Shown piece after piece: positions 35,515 through 44,955 of a stretch of 64,000 bases of DNA. Below the pieces are notes generated by a model. The model searched no databases, was not told the origin of the DNA, and was given only the letters and a program-made list of their open reading frames with translations. The number at the start of each line of letters is the position of its first letter. Within the stretch, counting starts at the first letter, position 1. The position numbers and the translations under genes were made by a program. This DNA comes from JADJDM01 sp044352985 (GTDB lineage: Bacteria; Bacteroidota; Bacteroidia; B-17B0; Aurantibacillaceae): assembly GCA_044352985.1 (NCBI GenBank), contig JBILCU010000005.1:186001-250000 (forward strand), read 5' to 3'.

Positions 35515-37056
35515 ATGAGTACAGCCGAAGACCAATTTAAAAACGTTATTTCCCATGCTAAAGAATATGGGTTTATTTTTCAAAGCAGTGAAATTTATGA
35601 CGGATTAAGTGCCGTTTACGATTACGGACAGAACGGTTCAGAATTAAAAAAAAATATTCGAGAATACTGGTGGAAAAGTATGGTGCAAATGCACGACAAT
35701 ATTGTTGGTATTGATGCTGCAATTTTTATGCACCCGACCACTTGGAAAGCAAGCGGCCACGTGGATGCATTTAATGATCCTTTGATTGACAATAAAGACA
35801 GCAAGAAACGTTACCGTGCAGATGTGTTAATTGAAGAGCACATGGCTAAGATTGAGGATAAAATTAATAAAGAAGTGGAAAAAGCTGCAAAGCGTTTTGA
35901 GAACTTTGATGCAGCTATTTTCAAAAGCACCAATGCGCGCGTGTTGGAATATCAAAAGAAAATTGATGAAATAGAAGCACGTTTTAAAAAAGCATTGGAG
36001 AATAATGATCTGGCAGACGTTAAACAAATTATACTAGATTGCGAAATTGTTTGTCCTATAAGTGGAAGCCGTAACTGGACAGATGTGCGTCAGTTTAACT
36101 TAATGTTTTCTACATCAATTGGTGCAGTTACTGATGAATCTAACATTATCTATTTACGACCTGAAACTGCGCAAGGTATTTTTGTAAATTACCTCAACGT
36201 TCAAAAAACCGGAAGGATGAAAATTCCTTTTGGAATAGCACAAACCGGTAAGGCATTCAGAAATGAAATCGTTGCGCGTCAGTTTATTTTCCGTATGCGT
36301 GAATTCGAACAAATGGAAATGCAATTTTTTGTTCGCCCAGGAACTGAAATGGAATGGTATGAGAAATGGAAATCAACTCGTTTAGCTTGGCATAAAGCTC
36401 TTGGATTAAGCGAGAAAAAATACCGTTTTCACGATCACATAAAATTAGCGCATTACGCTAACGCTGCCTGCGATATTGAATTTGAATTCCCGTTTGGTTT
36501 TAAAGAGTTAGAAGGCATTCATTCAAGAACTGATTTCGACTTAAAACAACACGAGCAATTCAGCGGAAAAAAACTTCAGTATTTTGATCCTGAATTAAAT
36601 CAAAGCTATGTACCATATGTAGTGGAAACCTCTGTTGGTTTAGACCGTTTATTCTTGGCAATCCTTTCTACTTCTTTCAAAGAAGAAGCATTGGAAGGCG
36701 GCGACACGAGAGCAGTATTGAGTTTACCGCCACAATTGGCACCAATAAAAGCGGCTGTATTCCCATTGGTTAAAAAAGACGGCTTACCTGAAAAAGCAAT
36801 GGAAATTGTTAACCTGTTGAAATTTGATCATCAGGTAACGTATGACGAAAAAGATACTGTTGGTAAACGCTACCGCAGACAAGATGCTATTGGAACACCT
36901 TATTGCATTACTGTTGATCATCAAACATTAGAGGATAATACGGTTACTATTCGAAATCGTGATACCATGCAACAGGAAAGAGTTGCTATTACAGATTTGG
37001 CTAAGATGATTGACGAAAAAGTAAATATGAAATTTTTATTACAGAAATTGAATTAA
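35515..37056 (+). CDS. glyS: Glycyl-tRNA synthetase (single-chain alpha2 type)
   Basis: A 513-residue class II aminoacyl-tRNA synthetase that charges tRNA-Gly. Class II motifs: GLSAVYDYGQNG near the N-terminus, motif 2 GIAQTGKAFRNEIVARQFIFRMREFEQME (cited in part: FRNEI, RMREFEQ), and motif 3 VVETSVGLDRLF. The C-terminal anticodon-binding domain starts near residue 420 (LAPIKAAVFPL). It is the eukaryote-like homodimeric form (GlyQS), usual in this phylum. It converges on the LysR gene 29 nt away. Confidence 0.97.
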   Translation: MSTAEDQFKNVISHAKEYGFIFQSSEIYDGLSAVYDYGQNGSELKKNIREYWWKSMVQMHDNIVGIDAAIFMHPTTWKASGHVDAFNDPLIDNKDSKKRYRADVLIEEHMAKIEDKINKEVEKAAKRFENFDAAIFKSTNARVLEYQKKIDEIEARFKKALENNDLADVKQIILDCEIVCPISGSRNWTDVRQFNLMFSTSIGAVTDESNIIYLRPETAQGIFVNYLNVQKTGRMKIPFGIAQTGKAFRNEIVARQFIFRMREFEQMEMQFFVRPGTEMEWYEKWKSTRLAWHKALGLSEKKYRFHDHIKLAHYANAACDIEFEFPFGFKELEGIHSRTDFDLKQHEQFSGKKLQYFDPELNQSYVPYVVETSVGLDRLFLAILSTSFKEEALEGGDTRAVLSLPPQLAPIKAAVFPLVKKDGLPEKAMEIVNLLKFDHQVTYDEKDTVGKRYRRQDAIGTPYCITVDHQTLEDNTVTIRNRDTMQQERVAITDLAKMIDEKVNMKFLLQKLN

Positions 37057-37085
37057 TATTTTGAATAATAAAAACTCAAATTAAA

Positions 37086-37991
37086 TTAAAAAAATCTTTT
37101 CACGATCTGTTCTTTATTCTCTTTTAAATAATTGATATAAGCTTTTGCTAGTGGCGACATCGATTTGTTTTTTAACCAAATCAGTCGCCATTTTGTTTTT
37201 ATAGGCAAACCGGAACTTGGAATGATTTTTAATCTTTTATTTTTAATTTCATTTCTAATGCCAATTAATGGCATAATGGAAATTCCTAATCCAGCAATTA
37301 AAGCTTGCTTTACAGCCTCATTACTGGTTAACTCAATTTTTTTTGTAGCACGAATATTTTTCTTTTCAAAATAATCCTCCATCACTTTTCGAGTTGCAGA
37401 ACCCTCTTCCCTAAAAATTAAGGCATGCTTTTCCAATTCTTCTTTAGTTAATTTTTGTTTATCAATTTTGAACTGATTGTTTGCAATAAAATAAAGTTCG
37501 TTATCTAAGATAAGTTCTTCATTCACATTTAATTTATCAGGCAATATTGAAACAAGAGCAAAATCAATTTCACCGTTGGATAAACTTTCAATTACTTTGG
37601 TTTTATTGGTAACATCCATAGTAAGTTCTATTCCCTGATTATCCCTTATGAAATCAGTGATAAGATAAGGCATCACATATTTTCCGGTAGATACAACGCC
37701 TAGTTTTAATCGTCCACTTAATAAACCTTTATATGAAAGCGTTTTATAGTTAATGGCATGTACTTCACTAATTATTTTTTCAGCCATTTCATAAATTTCA
37801 AAACCAAAATCTGTAATCCTAATTTGTCTACCAATTATTTCTGTTAAAGGAATGTCAAATTGATCTTGGAAATTTTTTAATTGTATTGATACTGCTGGCT
37901 GAGTCATAAACAATTCTTCAGAAGCTTTTGTAATGCTTTTTGTTTGAACCACTTTAGCAAATACATGTAATTGATGTAATGTATAATTCAT
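37086..37991 (-). CDS. LysR-family transcriptional regulator (CbbR/CmpR-like)
   Basis: A 301-residue LysR regulator. The winged HTH occupies residues 1-65 (LHQLHVFAKVVQTKSITKASEELFMTQPAVSIQLK, cited by its key helix TKASEELFMTQPAVS); the effector-binding domain begins near residue 90 (LKLGVVSTGKYVMPYLI). It is divergent from the cluster at 38175-42233 that ends with an SbtA-like permease, and its N-terminus resembles the CbbR/CmpR/RbcR branch that responds to carbon supply. Control of the divergent cluster is the natural expectation for a LysR protein. Confidence 0.92.
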   Translation of the reverse strand: MNYTLHQLHVFAKVVQTKSITKASEELFMTQPAVSIQLKNFQDQFDIPLTEIIGRQIRITDFGFEIYEMAEKIISEVHAINYKTLSYKGLLSGRLKLGVVSTGKYVMPYLITDFIRDNQGIELTMDVTNKTKVIESLSNGEIDFALVSILPDKLNVNEELILDNELYFIANNQFKIDKQKLTKEELEKHALIFREEGSATRKVMEDYFEKKNIRATKKIELTSNEAVKQALIAGLGISIMPLIGIRNEIKNKRLKIIPSSGLPIKTKWRLIWLKNKSMSPLAKAYINYLKENKEQIVKRFF

Positions 37992-38133
37992 ACGTCTTAT
38001 TTATTTTTTAAATGCTATATCGAATAATCATGTTTAGTAATTTGTGTTTAAGCTTATTGAAAACGCTTATATCATAAATATATGTTATGTATTTAATAAC
38101 AAATATAAATAAATATTTATAATAAAACGGATA

Positions 38134-38141
38134 TATATTTG
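38134..38141 (+). promoter_or_regulatory. Bacteroidota-type -7 element in the LysR/cluster divergent region
   Basis: TATATTTG fits TAnnTTTG and lies 33 nt before the first cluster gene. A self-complementary ATAAATATTTAT lies about 15 bp upstream and could be part of a LysR site. No TTG box at the right distance was found. Confidence 0.4.
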
Positions 38142-38174
38142 TAAAAGAGTATTAATCTTATAAAAATTACAACT

Positions 38175-38444
38175 ATGAAAACAATATCTAAAAACCAAAA
38201 CACTGCAAACAATACCTATTTAATTGTAATTGGAAGCACGTTGATTATGTTTGGAATAATCGGCTTTATATTTCATATTTCTCCAAAACAAATTGCACTT
38301 GCTTTATCAGAATTTGCTGAACATCATTATTTACTAATGAGCTTTATAAGCTTTGTTTTAGGAATGTTAACGATAAGCTATTACTACGATTTGAAAAAAA
38401 GTAAGGCGGATTTTATTTCGAGAATTAAAAATAGAAATAAATAA
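38175..38444 (+). CDS. Small membrane protein (two predicted membrane helices)
   Basis: An 89-residue protein with two hydrophobic stretches, residues 15-35 (YLIVIGSTLIMFGIIGFIF) and 53-70 (YLLMSFISFVLGMLTISYYY, partly), joined by a short amphipathic segment and ending in a basic cytosolic tail. I recognise no family. It is the first gene of a co-directional cluster leading to an SbtA-like permease, so it may be an accessory of that transporter. Confidence 0.7.
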   Translation: MKTISKNQNTANNTYLIVIGSTLIMFGIIGFIFHISPKQIALALSEFAEHHYLLMSFISFVLGMLTISYYYDLKKSKADFISRIKNRNK

Positions 38445-38502
38445 TTACAAATGTATCTATAAAGAACTTTTAAAATAGAATCAAAATTTAAAATTAAATA
38501 GT

Positions 38503-38814
38503 ATGGTTAATGTAATTTTTTACTTGAAAAAAGAACACGATCCTAAAAAACTAGTATCGTTTCTATTCGGCAAAAAGCTTATTGCGTCTGCAACTATAGA
38601 TTTAAATAACATTTCATACAAAAAAGAAAAAAACAGAATTAAACAATACGTCTACAATGTTGTAACTGCTCAAACTAAATCATTATTATTCTCAGAAATA
38701 ATAAAACTAGTTTCTAAAAAATTTGGAGATGAGATAAGAATAAACTCTATTCCAATTATCAATTCAAATCCTTCTTTTAATGAAATGGTAATGAATAATA
38801 CTAAGCTTATTTAA
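38503..38814 (+). CDS. Small protein with CutA/PII-like pattern
   Basis: A 103-residue protein. The strand-helix-strand layout and the segment TKSLLFSEIIKLVSKKF followed by INSIPIINSNPSFNEMV resemble the C-terminal half of CutA1, a trimeric protein of the PII-like ferredoxin fold. Within a cluster containing an SbtA-like bicarbonate permease this is notable, because cyanobacterial SbtA is controlled by the PII-like SbtB. The similarity is weak by eye and metal/nucleotide ligands are not evident. It ends 1 nt before the next gene. Confidence 0.65.
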   Translation: MVNVIFYLKKEHDPKKLVSFLFGKKLIASATIDLNNISYKKEKNRIKQYVYNVVTAQTKSLLFSEIIKLVSKKFGDEIRINSIPIINSNPSFNEMVMNNTKLI

Positions 38815-38815
38815 A

Positions 38816-39055
38816 ATGATATTGAGTTTAATTAAGGGAAATTTTACTTCTAAAGAAGCAATGGAATTAATAACAGAATTAATTCATGTGAAAATTAAAT
38901 TTCATGAAAACAAGATTAAGCTTGCCGATCAGGAAGAAGACATTAAAATGAGAGAGAAACGAATTAAACAACTTCAAAAAGAATTGTACGAAGTAAAAAA
39001 TTACATCGACCGAAAAAAAGAAAGTATTTCTTTGTTTGGCGAGATCAATCTCTAA
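38816..39055 (+). CDS. Small coiled-coil protein (79 aa)
   Basis: A 79-residue, highly charged protein. After a short N-terminal part (SLIKGNFTSKEAMELITELI) it is one continuous helix with heptad-like spacing (KFHENKIKLADQEEDIKMRE and onwards), so a coiled coil or helical hairpin is likely. No family recognised. It starts 1 nt after the CutA-like gene, which supports translation and a shared role. Confidence 0.65.
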   Translation: MILSLIKGNFTSKEAMELITELIHVKIKFHENKIKLADQEEDIKMREKRIKQLQKELYEVKNYIDRKKESISLFGEINL

Positions 39056-39085
39056 GCATTGAAATTAAATTTAGCGTCGATCAGC

Positions 39086-39916
39086 ATGTTTAAAGGAAGA
39101 AAATTATGCATCGCAAGCATGCACAAAAAGGAAAAAGTATTGAAACCATTGCTTGAAAAAGAATTGGGTGTTATATGCAAAGTAGCTGAAAACCTGAATA
39201 CAGATTTCTTAGGTACTTTTTCCGGAGAAGTTGAACGAATAATTAGTCCATTAGATGCAGCTAGACAAAAGTGTGTTTTAGCGATGGAATTAAGCAATTG
39301 CGATTTGGCTGTTTCCAGCGAGGGTTCTTTTGGTCCGCATCCAATTTATGGTTTTATTCCATGCGATGATGAACTACTTTTTTTTTACGATAAAAAAAAT
39401 AATTTGGAAATCATTGCTTGCGAGCTTAGTACACAGACCAATTATGCCAATGATGAATTTCAAAATTATGATCAAGCCATTGAGTTTGCCAGCTCCGTTT
39501 TATTTCCAAGTCATGGCTTGATAGTGAAAGATAAAAATAATCAAGTAATTGAAAAAGGCATTACTAAATGGGAACAGCTAAAATCAGCTTTTTCAAAAGC
39601 ACAACAAATTAATCCTATTGTAAAAATAGAAACCGATATGCGCGCACACTTTAATCCTACGCGTATGGAAGTCATACAACAGTGCGCACACAAACTAATC
39701 AAAGTCATTCATTCAACTTGCCCAAATTGTAAAACACCCGGTTTTGCTGTTGTAAAAGCATTACCCGGCTTGCCTTGTGAACGTTGTGAAGCTCCAACGC
39801 GTTCCGTATTTAAACATATTTATCAATGTAAAAAATGTAATCATCAAAAAGAAGTTGAACATCCAAATGGTAAATACCATGAGGATCCTATGTATTGTGA
39901 CTTCTGTAACCCATAA
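39086..39916 (+). CDS. DUF6671-like protein with zinc-ribbon C-terminus
   Basis: About 276 residues from ATG 39086; a TTG at 39059 in frame would add nine residues. The main domain (LCIASMHKKEKVLKPLLEKE, FSGEVERIISPLDAARQKC, SEGSFGPHPIYGFIPCDDE) matches the DUF6671 pattern as I know it; its function is not established. The C-terminus has paired cysteine motifs: CPNC, CERC, CKKC and CDFC, enough for two zinc ribbons. It is 3 nt from pyrC and inside the permease cluster. Confidence 0.8.
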   Translation: MFKGRKLCIASMHKKEKVLKPLLEKELGVICKVAENLNTDFLGTFSGEVERIISPLDAARQKCVLAMELSNCDLAVSSEGSFGPHPIYGFIPCDDELLFFYDKKNNLEIIACELSTQTNYANDEFQNYDQAIEFASSVLFPSHGLIVKDKNNQVIEKGITKWEQLKSAFSKAQQINPIVKIETDMRAHFNPTRMEVIQQCAHKLIKVIHSTCPNCKTPGFAVVKALPGLPCERCEAPTRSVFKHIYQCKKCNHQKEVEHPNGKYHEDPMYCDFCNP

Positions 39917-39919
39917 AAC

Positions 39920-41266
39920 ATGTATAAATTAATTAAGAATTGCACCATAATTAACGAAAGAAAGATTTATAAAAGTGATCTTTTAATCAATAATGATAAA
40001 ATTGAAAAAATTGAGCCATCAATTCAGGAATTAACTCAATTTGAAATCATCGATGGAAATGGTTTCTATTTAATTCCTGGCATGATTGATACTCATGTTC
40101 ATTTCAGAGAACCTGGTCTTACATTCAAGGCAAACATTGAATCAGAATCGAAAGCTGCAATAGCAGAAGGTGTAACCTCTTTTATGGAAATGCCAAACAC
40201 CATTCCTAACACAACAACTGTTGAGGCTCTTGAACATAAATATGATTTGGCTTCAATTAGTTCATTTGCGAACTATTCATTTTATTTTGGCATCAACGCT
40301 TCTAATTTAGAAGAAGCGCTACAAATTGATACTTCAAAAGTATGTGGAATAACTGATGACGGACTTTATTTTGACAATAAAGATTCCTTGATGTGCAATA
40401 ACAATGATTATCTGGAAAAATTATTTTCAAAAAGTAAATCATTAATTGCCTTGCATTGTGAAAATGAAAAGATGATTACCTTAAATGAAGAAAAGTACAA
40501 ACAACAATTTGGAAATTTTATACCTGCAAAATACCACGCAGACATCAGAAGTAGTGAGGCATGTTTTGAGGCTACAAAAAATGTTGTTCAACTTGCAAAA
40601 AAACACAACGCACGTTTGCATATTCTTCATTTATCAACCTTAGAAGAAACAACGTTGTTGGATAGCACAACTGATATTAAATCTAAACGAATAAGCGCAG
40701 AGGCCTGTGTTCATCACCTTTATTTTAACCGAAACGACTACGATAAAAAAGGAATGCTTATTAAATGGAATCCATCCATTAAAGAGGAAAAAGATAGAGC
40801 AGGATTATTAAGTGCTTTGAAATTAGGCAAAATCGATAACATTGCAACTGATCATGCTCCACATTTGTTAAGTGAAAAAACAACTGATTATTTTGAGTGC
40901 AAATCGGGTGCGCCATCTATTCAGCATGCCATTCCTGCATTATTAGAATTATATCACCGTAATGAAATTTCATTGGAAGATATTGTAGAGAAAACAAGTC
41001 ATCATCCAGCAGAATTATTTAAAATAGAACAACGTGGCTACATACGTGAAGGATATTTCGCGGATCTTGTTGTGTTGGATTTACATGAAAGCGAAGTCGT
41101 AAATAAAAACGATGTATTATATAAATGCGCTTGGTCACCATTTGAAGGCGATACCATGAGAGGAAAAATAAAAATGGTTTTTGTAAATGGTACTGTTGTT
41201 TACAATCAAGGAAAATTTACAGGAAATAAAAACAGCAAACGATTAACTTTTAATAAAAATAGATAA
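39920..41266 (+). CDS. pyrC: Dihydroorotase
   Basis: A 448-residue amidohydrolase that cyclises carbamoyl-aspartate in pyrimidine synthesis. Metal-binding HVHFREPG near residue 60, ALHCENE, RLHILHLSTLEE and the catalytic ATDHAPH (residue about 315) are intact, and SGAPSIQHAIPALLEL is typical for type I dihydroorotases. It lies 3 nt after the DUF6671 gene and 1 nt before the permease, so pyrimidine synthesis, which consumes bicarbonate through carbamoyl phosphate, is genetically tied to that transporter. Confidence 0.93.
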   Translation: MYKLIKNCTIINERKIYKSDLLINNDKIEKIEPSIQELTQFEIIDGNGFYLIPGMIDTHVHFREPGLTFKANIESESKAAIAEGVTSFMEMPNTIPNTTTVEALEHKYDLASISSFANYSFYFGINASNLEEALQIDTSKVCGITDDGLYFDNKDSLMCNNNDYLEKLFSKSKSLIALHCENEKMITLNEEKYKQQFGNFIPAKYHADIRSSEACFEATKNVVQLAKKHNARLHILHLSTLEETTLLDSTTDIKSKRISAEACVHHLYFNRNDYDKKGMLIKWNPSIKEEKDRAGLLSALKLGKIDNIATDHAPHLLSEKTTDYFECKSGAPSIQHAIPALLELYHRNEISLEDIVEKTSHHPAELFKIEQRGYIREGYFADLVVLDLHESEVVNKNDVLYKCAWSPFEGDTMRGKIKMVFVNGTVVYNQGKFTGNKNSKRLTFNKNR

Positions 41267-41267
41267 C

Positions 41268-42233
41268 ATGAACTTAGATTTATTAGTTTCCAATATAACT
41301 AATCCTGCATTTTTATTTTTTATTCTGGGCATTATTGCTGTAAGGGTAAAAAGTGATTTAGAAATACCGGCAAATTCTTCAAAATTCATTTCACTTTATC
41401 TCTTGTTTTCAATTGGATTTAAAGGAGGACAAGAATTATCACATGAAACCTTTAATGCAGAAATCATTTATTCCATGTTATTTGGAATTGCCATTAGCTT
41501 TTTAATTCCAGCTTACACTTTTTTTATTTTAAAACGAAAATTTTCAGTTTATGATGCTGCTGCAATAGCTGCTGCTTATGGGTCGGTAAGTGCGGTTACT
41601 TTTGTAACCGCTGTAAGTTATTTGGATGCTCAGCAATTGCAATTTCAAGGACATATGGTTGCAATAATGGCTTTAATGGAATCTCCTGCTATCATTGCCG
41701 GTTTACTACTTTTTTCTATTTATAAAAAAGATGAGCAGAAAACAATTCGTAAAACCACCCTAATAAAACATTCATTTACAAACGGAAGTGTGTTATTGAT
41801 TTTAGGTAGTTTAGTTATTGGATTACTTGCCAACGCTAAACAAGCAGAAGGAATTAAACCTTTTACCAATGATATTTTCAAAGGATTTCTTGCTATATTT
41901 TTACTAGACATGGGAATTAACAGCGGTAAAAAACTAGATTCATTTTTTAAAAATGGAATTTTTCCGCTTTTATTTGCTATCATAATTCCTTTAATAAATG
42001 GAAGCGCAGTAGCTTTATTAAGCAACCTTGTAACACATGATGTAACTAATAAATTTATGTTTGCTGTTCTTGCCGCAAGCGCATCTTATATTGCTGTTCC
42101 GGCTGCCATGAAACTAGCCATTCCAAAAGCAGATGCGGGATTGTATGTTCCAATGGCGCTTGCCATTACATTTCCACTAAACATTACAATTGGGATGCCT
42201 CTCTATCTTCAACTTTGTTTAAGCCTATACTAA
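41268..42233 (+). CDS. SbtA-like sodium-dependent bicarbonate permease
   Basis: A 321-residue integral membrane protein with about ten hydrophobic helices in two inverted halves. Sequence features agree with the SbtA family: AFLFFILGIIAVRVKSDLEIP at the start, SIGFKGGQEL, AAAYGSVSAVTFVTAVSYLD and ASASYIAVPAAMKLAIPKAD, with small-residue helix breaks characteristic of this fold (motifs given in parts). SbtA proteins import bicarbonate with sodium. The final gene of the cluster, it stops 7 nt from the convergent lipoprotein gene. Substrate is inferred from the family. Confidence 0.9.
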   Translation: MNLDLLVSNITNPAFLFFILGIIAVRVKSDLEIPANSSKFISLYLLFSIGFKGGQELSHETFNAEIIYSMLFGIAISFLIPAYTFFILKRKFSVYDAAAIAAAYGSVSAVTFVTAVSYLDAQQLQFQGHMVAIMALMESPAIIAGLLLFSIYKKDEQKTIRKTTLIKHSFTNGSVLLILGSLVIGLLANAKQAEGIKPFTNDIFKGFLAIFLLDMGINSGKKLDSFFKNGIFPLLFAIIIPLINGSAVALLSNLVTHDVTNKFMFAVLAASASYIAVPAAMKLAIPKADAGLYVPMALAITFPLNITIGMPLYLQLCLSLY

Positions 42234-42240
42234 TAAAAAC

Positions 42241-43995
42241 TTATTTATTACCTGACTTATCCTCTTTTGGAACAAAATACACTTTAGAAAAATCCCTGAA
42301 TTCCATTGCATTAATAGGTAGGTTACGAACATGTTTTTGCACTAAACGATCATTTTCATGATAATATATATTTAGCAATGCACCTTCATTTATTAATATC
42401 TGATCGCATTCTTTAAATAATTGATAACGTTTTGTTTTATCTTTTTCATTTAAAGCAGCTTCGTATTTAGCATCAAACTCTTCATTTTTAAAACGAGAGG
42501 AATTAATAAAAGATTTTTCATTCTCAGGAGGCACATTTTTACCATAAAATAAATCAAGGAAAGATGAAGGATCGGGATAATCAGCCACCCATGAGCCTCT
42601 TGTAAAATAGGCTTTACCAGTACTTCGTTGTTCGAGTTGTTCAGGGAATGGTATAACGTTAATAGATACAGTTACACCAATGTTTTCTTGTAACATTTTT
42701 TGAATTACTTCTGCAATTTGTTGATTTCTCTCTCCACCGCCACCGTTAATAGTTAAAACTATTTCCGGAAATCCTTTACCATTAGGATAGCCTGCTTTTC
42801 TCATGTATTCTCTTGCCTTATCAACATTAAATTCGTTTCCGGTTAAAGATTCAAAATCTAAACCGTTTTTCTTAAAAATTTCTAATGGAGGAATTACTCC
42901 ATATTTACCTGAAACTCCCTGACCTTGTAATGTAAAATCAACAATTTTATTTTTATCAATAGCATGGTTAAAAGCTAAACGCACCTCTTTTTTACTAAAT
43001 TCAGGATGAGTACATAACATCGAATAAAAATCTAAAGATAATGCAGGAGAAGATTGAATTTCAAAATCATGTACCTTAGCTTGCGCATGTTGGTAGTTAC
43101 CCATAAGTTCTTTATACATTTCAACCGGTATTCTAAATATCATATCCAAATTACCTTTTTTAAACTCAATCATTTCTGATTTTTTTTCTTTAATGAATGA
43201 ACATTTTATTGCATCCAAATAAGGTAAACGATTTCCAAATTGATCAATTTGCCAATATTTTTTATTTTTTTCTAATACAACAATTTTCCCTTCTTTAACT
43301 GTTTTGGTAAAAAACGGTCCTGTACCTACGCAGCGAGCTCTTAAAGCTTCGCCATATTTTTCAAATGCTTCTTTAGGATAAATATAGCACCCGGATGTAG
43401 CTAGTATATTTAAAAAATCAGGGTTGGGTATACTTAGTTCTATACTAATAGTTTTATCATCAATAACTTTTAAACCTTTAATAGGCTCAGGTTTCCCTGA
43501 TTTTATTGATTGTTTATAAGCATCGTTAGCGCCTATGACTTTATCTTTAAAAGTGATATCATAAAAAGAATTCAATGAGTGATGTTGGCAAAGTTTTTCA
43601 AAACAATACTTTATATCATTTGCATTTACTACTCTTCCTTTAACATCTGCAAAGCAAGAATCATCATGAAAAAAAACATTGTCTCTAATATGAAAAGTCC
43701 AAAGTGTGCTATTTTCATTTACTGTCCAGCTATCTGCAATTGCCGGAACAATTTTTAAATCTGACGGATCAAATTTAACTAAGCCCTCATAACATTGACT
43801 GGCGATTCTAAAAGAAACTACATCAACAATAGATAAAGGATATAGATTTTTGAACTCATCTAATTCATTTACCTTAAATACACCTCCATAATAAACACCA
43901 CCTTCTGCTTTAACAGAACGATCTTCTTTTGTTTCATTATTACAGGAGTTTAAAAAAATGGCTATAAATACAAGAAGTATAACTTTTTTCATCAT
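42241..43995 (-). CDS. Oligopeptide ABC-transporter substrate-binding lipoprotein (SBP family 5)
   Basis: A 584-residue lipoprotein. The signal peptide MMKKVILLVFIAIFLNSCNN contains the lipobox LNSC, with the cysteine near residue 18. The mature part follows the DppA/OppA pattern: SFRIASQCYEGLVKFDPSDL, WTFHIRDNVFFHDD, KARCVGTGPFF-type motif (RARCVGTGPFF), VRLAFNHAIDKNKIV and ADYPDPSSFLD. It should deliver peptides or similar ligands to an ABC importer, whose permease and ATPase genes are not nearby. Confidence 0.94.
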   Translation of the reverse strand: MMKKVILLVFIAIFLNSCNNETKEDRSVKAEGGVYYGGVFKVNELDEFKNLYPLSIVDVVSFRIASQCYEGLVKFDPSDLKIVPAIADSWTVNENSTLWTFHIRDNVFFHDDSCFADVKGRVVNANDIKYCFEKLCQHHSLNSFYDITFKDKVIGANDAYKQSIKSGKPEPIKGLKVIDDKTISIELSIPNPDFLNILATSGCYIYPKEAFEKYGEALRARCVGTGPFFTKTVKEGKIVVLEKNKKYWQIDQFGNRLPYLDAIKCSFIKEKKSEMIEFKKGNLDMIFRIPVEMYKELMGNYQHAQAKVHDFEIQSSPALSLDFYSMLCTHPEFSKKEVRLAFNHAIDKNKIVDFTLQGQGVSGKYGVIPPLEIFKKNGLDFESLTGNEFNVDKAREYMRKAGYPNGKGFPEIVLTINGGGGERNQQIAEVIQKMLQENIGVTVSINVIPFPEQLEQRSTGKAYFTRGSWVADYPDPSSFLDLFYGKNVPPENEKSFINSSRFKNEEFDAKYEAALNEKDKTKRYQLFKECDQILINEGALLNIYYHENDRLVQKHVRNLPINAMEFRDFSKVYFVPKEDKSGNK

Positions 43996-44088
43996 AGGAT
44001 ATATTTTGTGAGAAAATAAAGATACAAAATCATCTTTAATTAATAAGTTTCAATTAAAAAATATTAATCTGTTATTCTATTTTTTTAT

Positions 44089-44856
44089 CTAAAAATCAAT
44101 ATCCAACAAAACTGGACAATGGTCGGAATGAATCGCTTGTTGTAAAATTACAGAACGCTTTAAATTATCTTTTAAATTTTCTGTAACCATATTATAATCA
44201 ATGCGCCAACCCAAATTTTTACCACGGGCACCAGCGCGGTAACTCCACCATGAATAATGATGTGGATCCTGATTAAAATGCCTGAATGAATCAACATATC
44301 CTAAATTCACAAATTGATCAAACCAATCTCTTTCCTCTGGTAAAAAACCTGAAGTGTTTGCGTTTGATTTTGGATTATGAATATCAATGGCTTTATGACA
44401 AATATTATAATCACCGCTAATAATTAATTTTTGGCGAGTTGAGCGTAGATTTTCAACGTAATTGGTAAAATCAACCAGCCACTTCATTTTAAAAGCCTGA
44501 CGATCATCTCCACTGCTACCACTTGGATGATAAACGCTTAATACAGAAACATCGCCATAATCAGCTCTGATCATTCTTCCTTCAAAGTCATATTCACCAA
44601 TGCCACAACCGTAAACTACATTATCTGGCTTTAGTTTACTAAAAATGGCAACTCCACTGTATCCCTTTTTTTGAGCAGGATACCAATAGTGATGGTAGCC
44701 CATTTCCTCTAATTCAAACACGCCAACTTGTTCCGGACTTGCCTTTATTTCCTGAACACATAAAATATCAGGTTCAGCAGATTTCATCCAATCTATTAAG
44801 CCTTTTCCCATGGCAGCTCTTATTCCATTAACATTATAGGTGATGATACGTGGCAT
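44089..44856 (-). CDS. xth: Exodeoxyribonuclease III / AP endonuclease
   Basis: A 255-residue EEP-fold nuclease acting in base-excision repair. Catalytic motifs: YNVNGIRAA, CVQEIKAS with the metal-binding glutamate, YHPSGSS, ISGDYNICH, DSFRHFNQDPHHYSWWSYRA and the C-terminal SDHCPVLLDI with the catalytic histidine. Length is typical. Single gene, divergent from the large outer-membrane protein; a TAACTTCG near-match to a -7 box lies at 44876-44869. Confidence 0.96.
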   Translation of the reverse strand: MPRIITYNVNGIRAAMGKGLIDWMKSAEPDILCVQEIKASPEQVGVFELEEMGYHHYWYPAQKKGYSGVAIFSKLKPDNVVYGCGIGEYDFEGRMIRADYGDVSVLSVYHPSGSSGDDRQAFKMKWLVDFTNYVENLRSTRQKLIISGDYNICHKAIDIHNPKSNANTSGFLPEERDWFDQFVNLGYVDSFRHFNQDPHHYSWWSYRAGARGKNLGWRIDYNMVTENLKDNLKRSVILQQAIHSDHCPVLLDIDF

Positions 44857-44955
44857 ACTATTTTTTTACGAAGTTAATTAGTTTCTTTTAAAGGAATAAA
44901 CAATGTTTACGCTCAACACAATTTTGTATTTTTAAAAAGCGTTAAATTAACCTCA

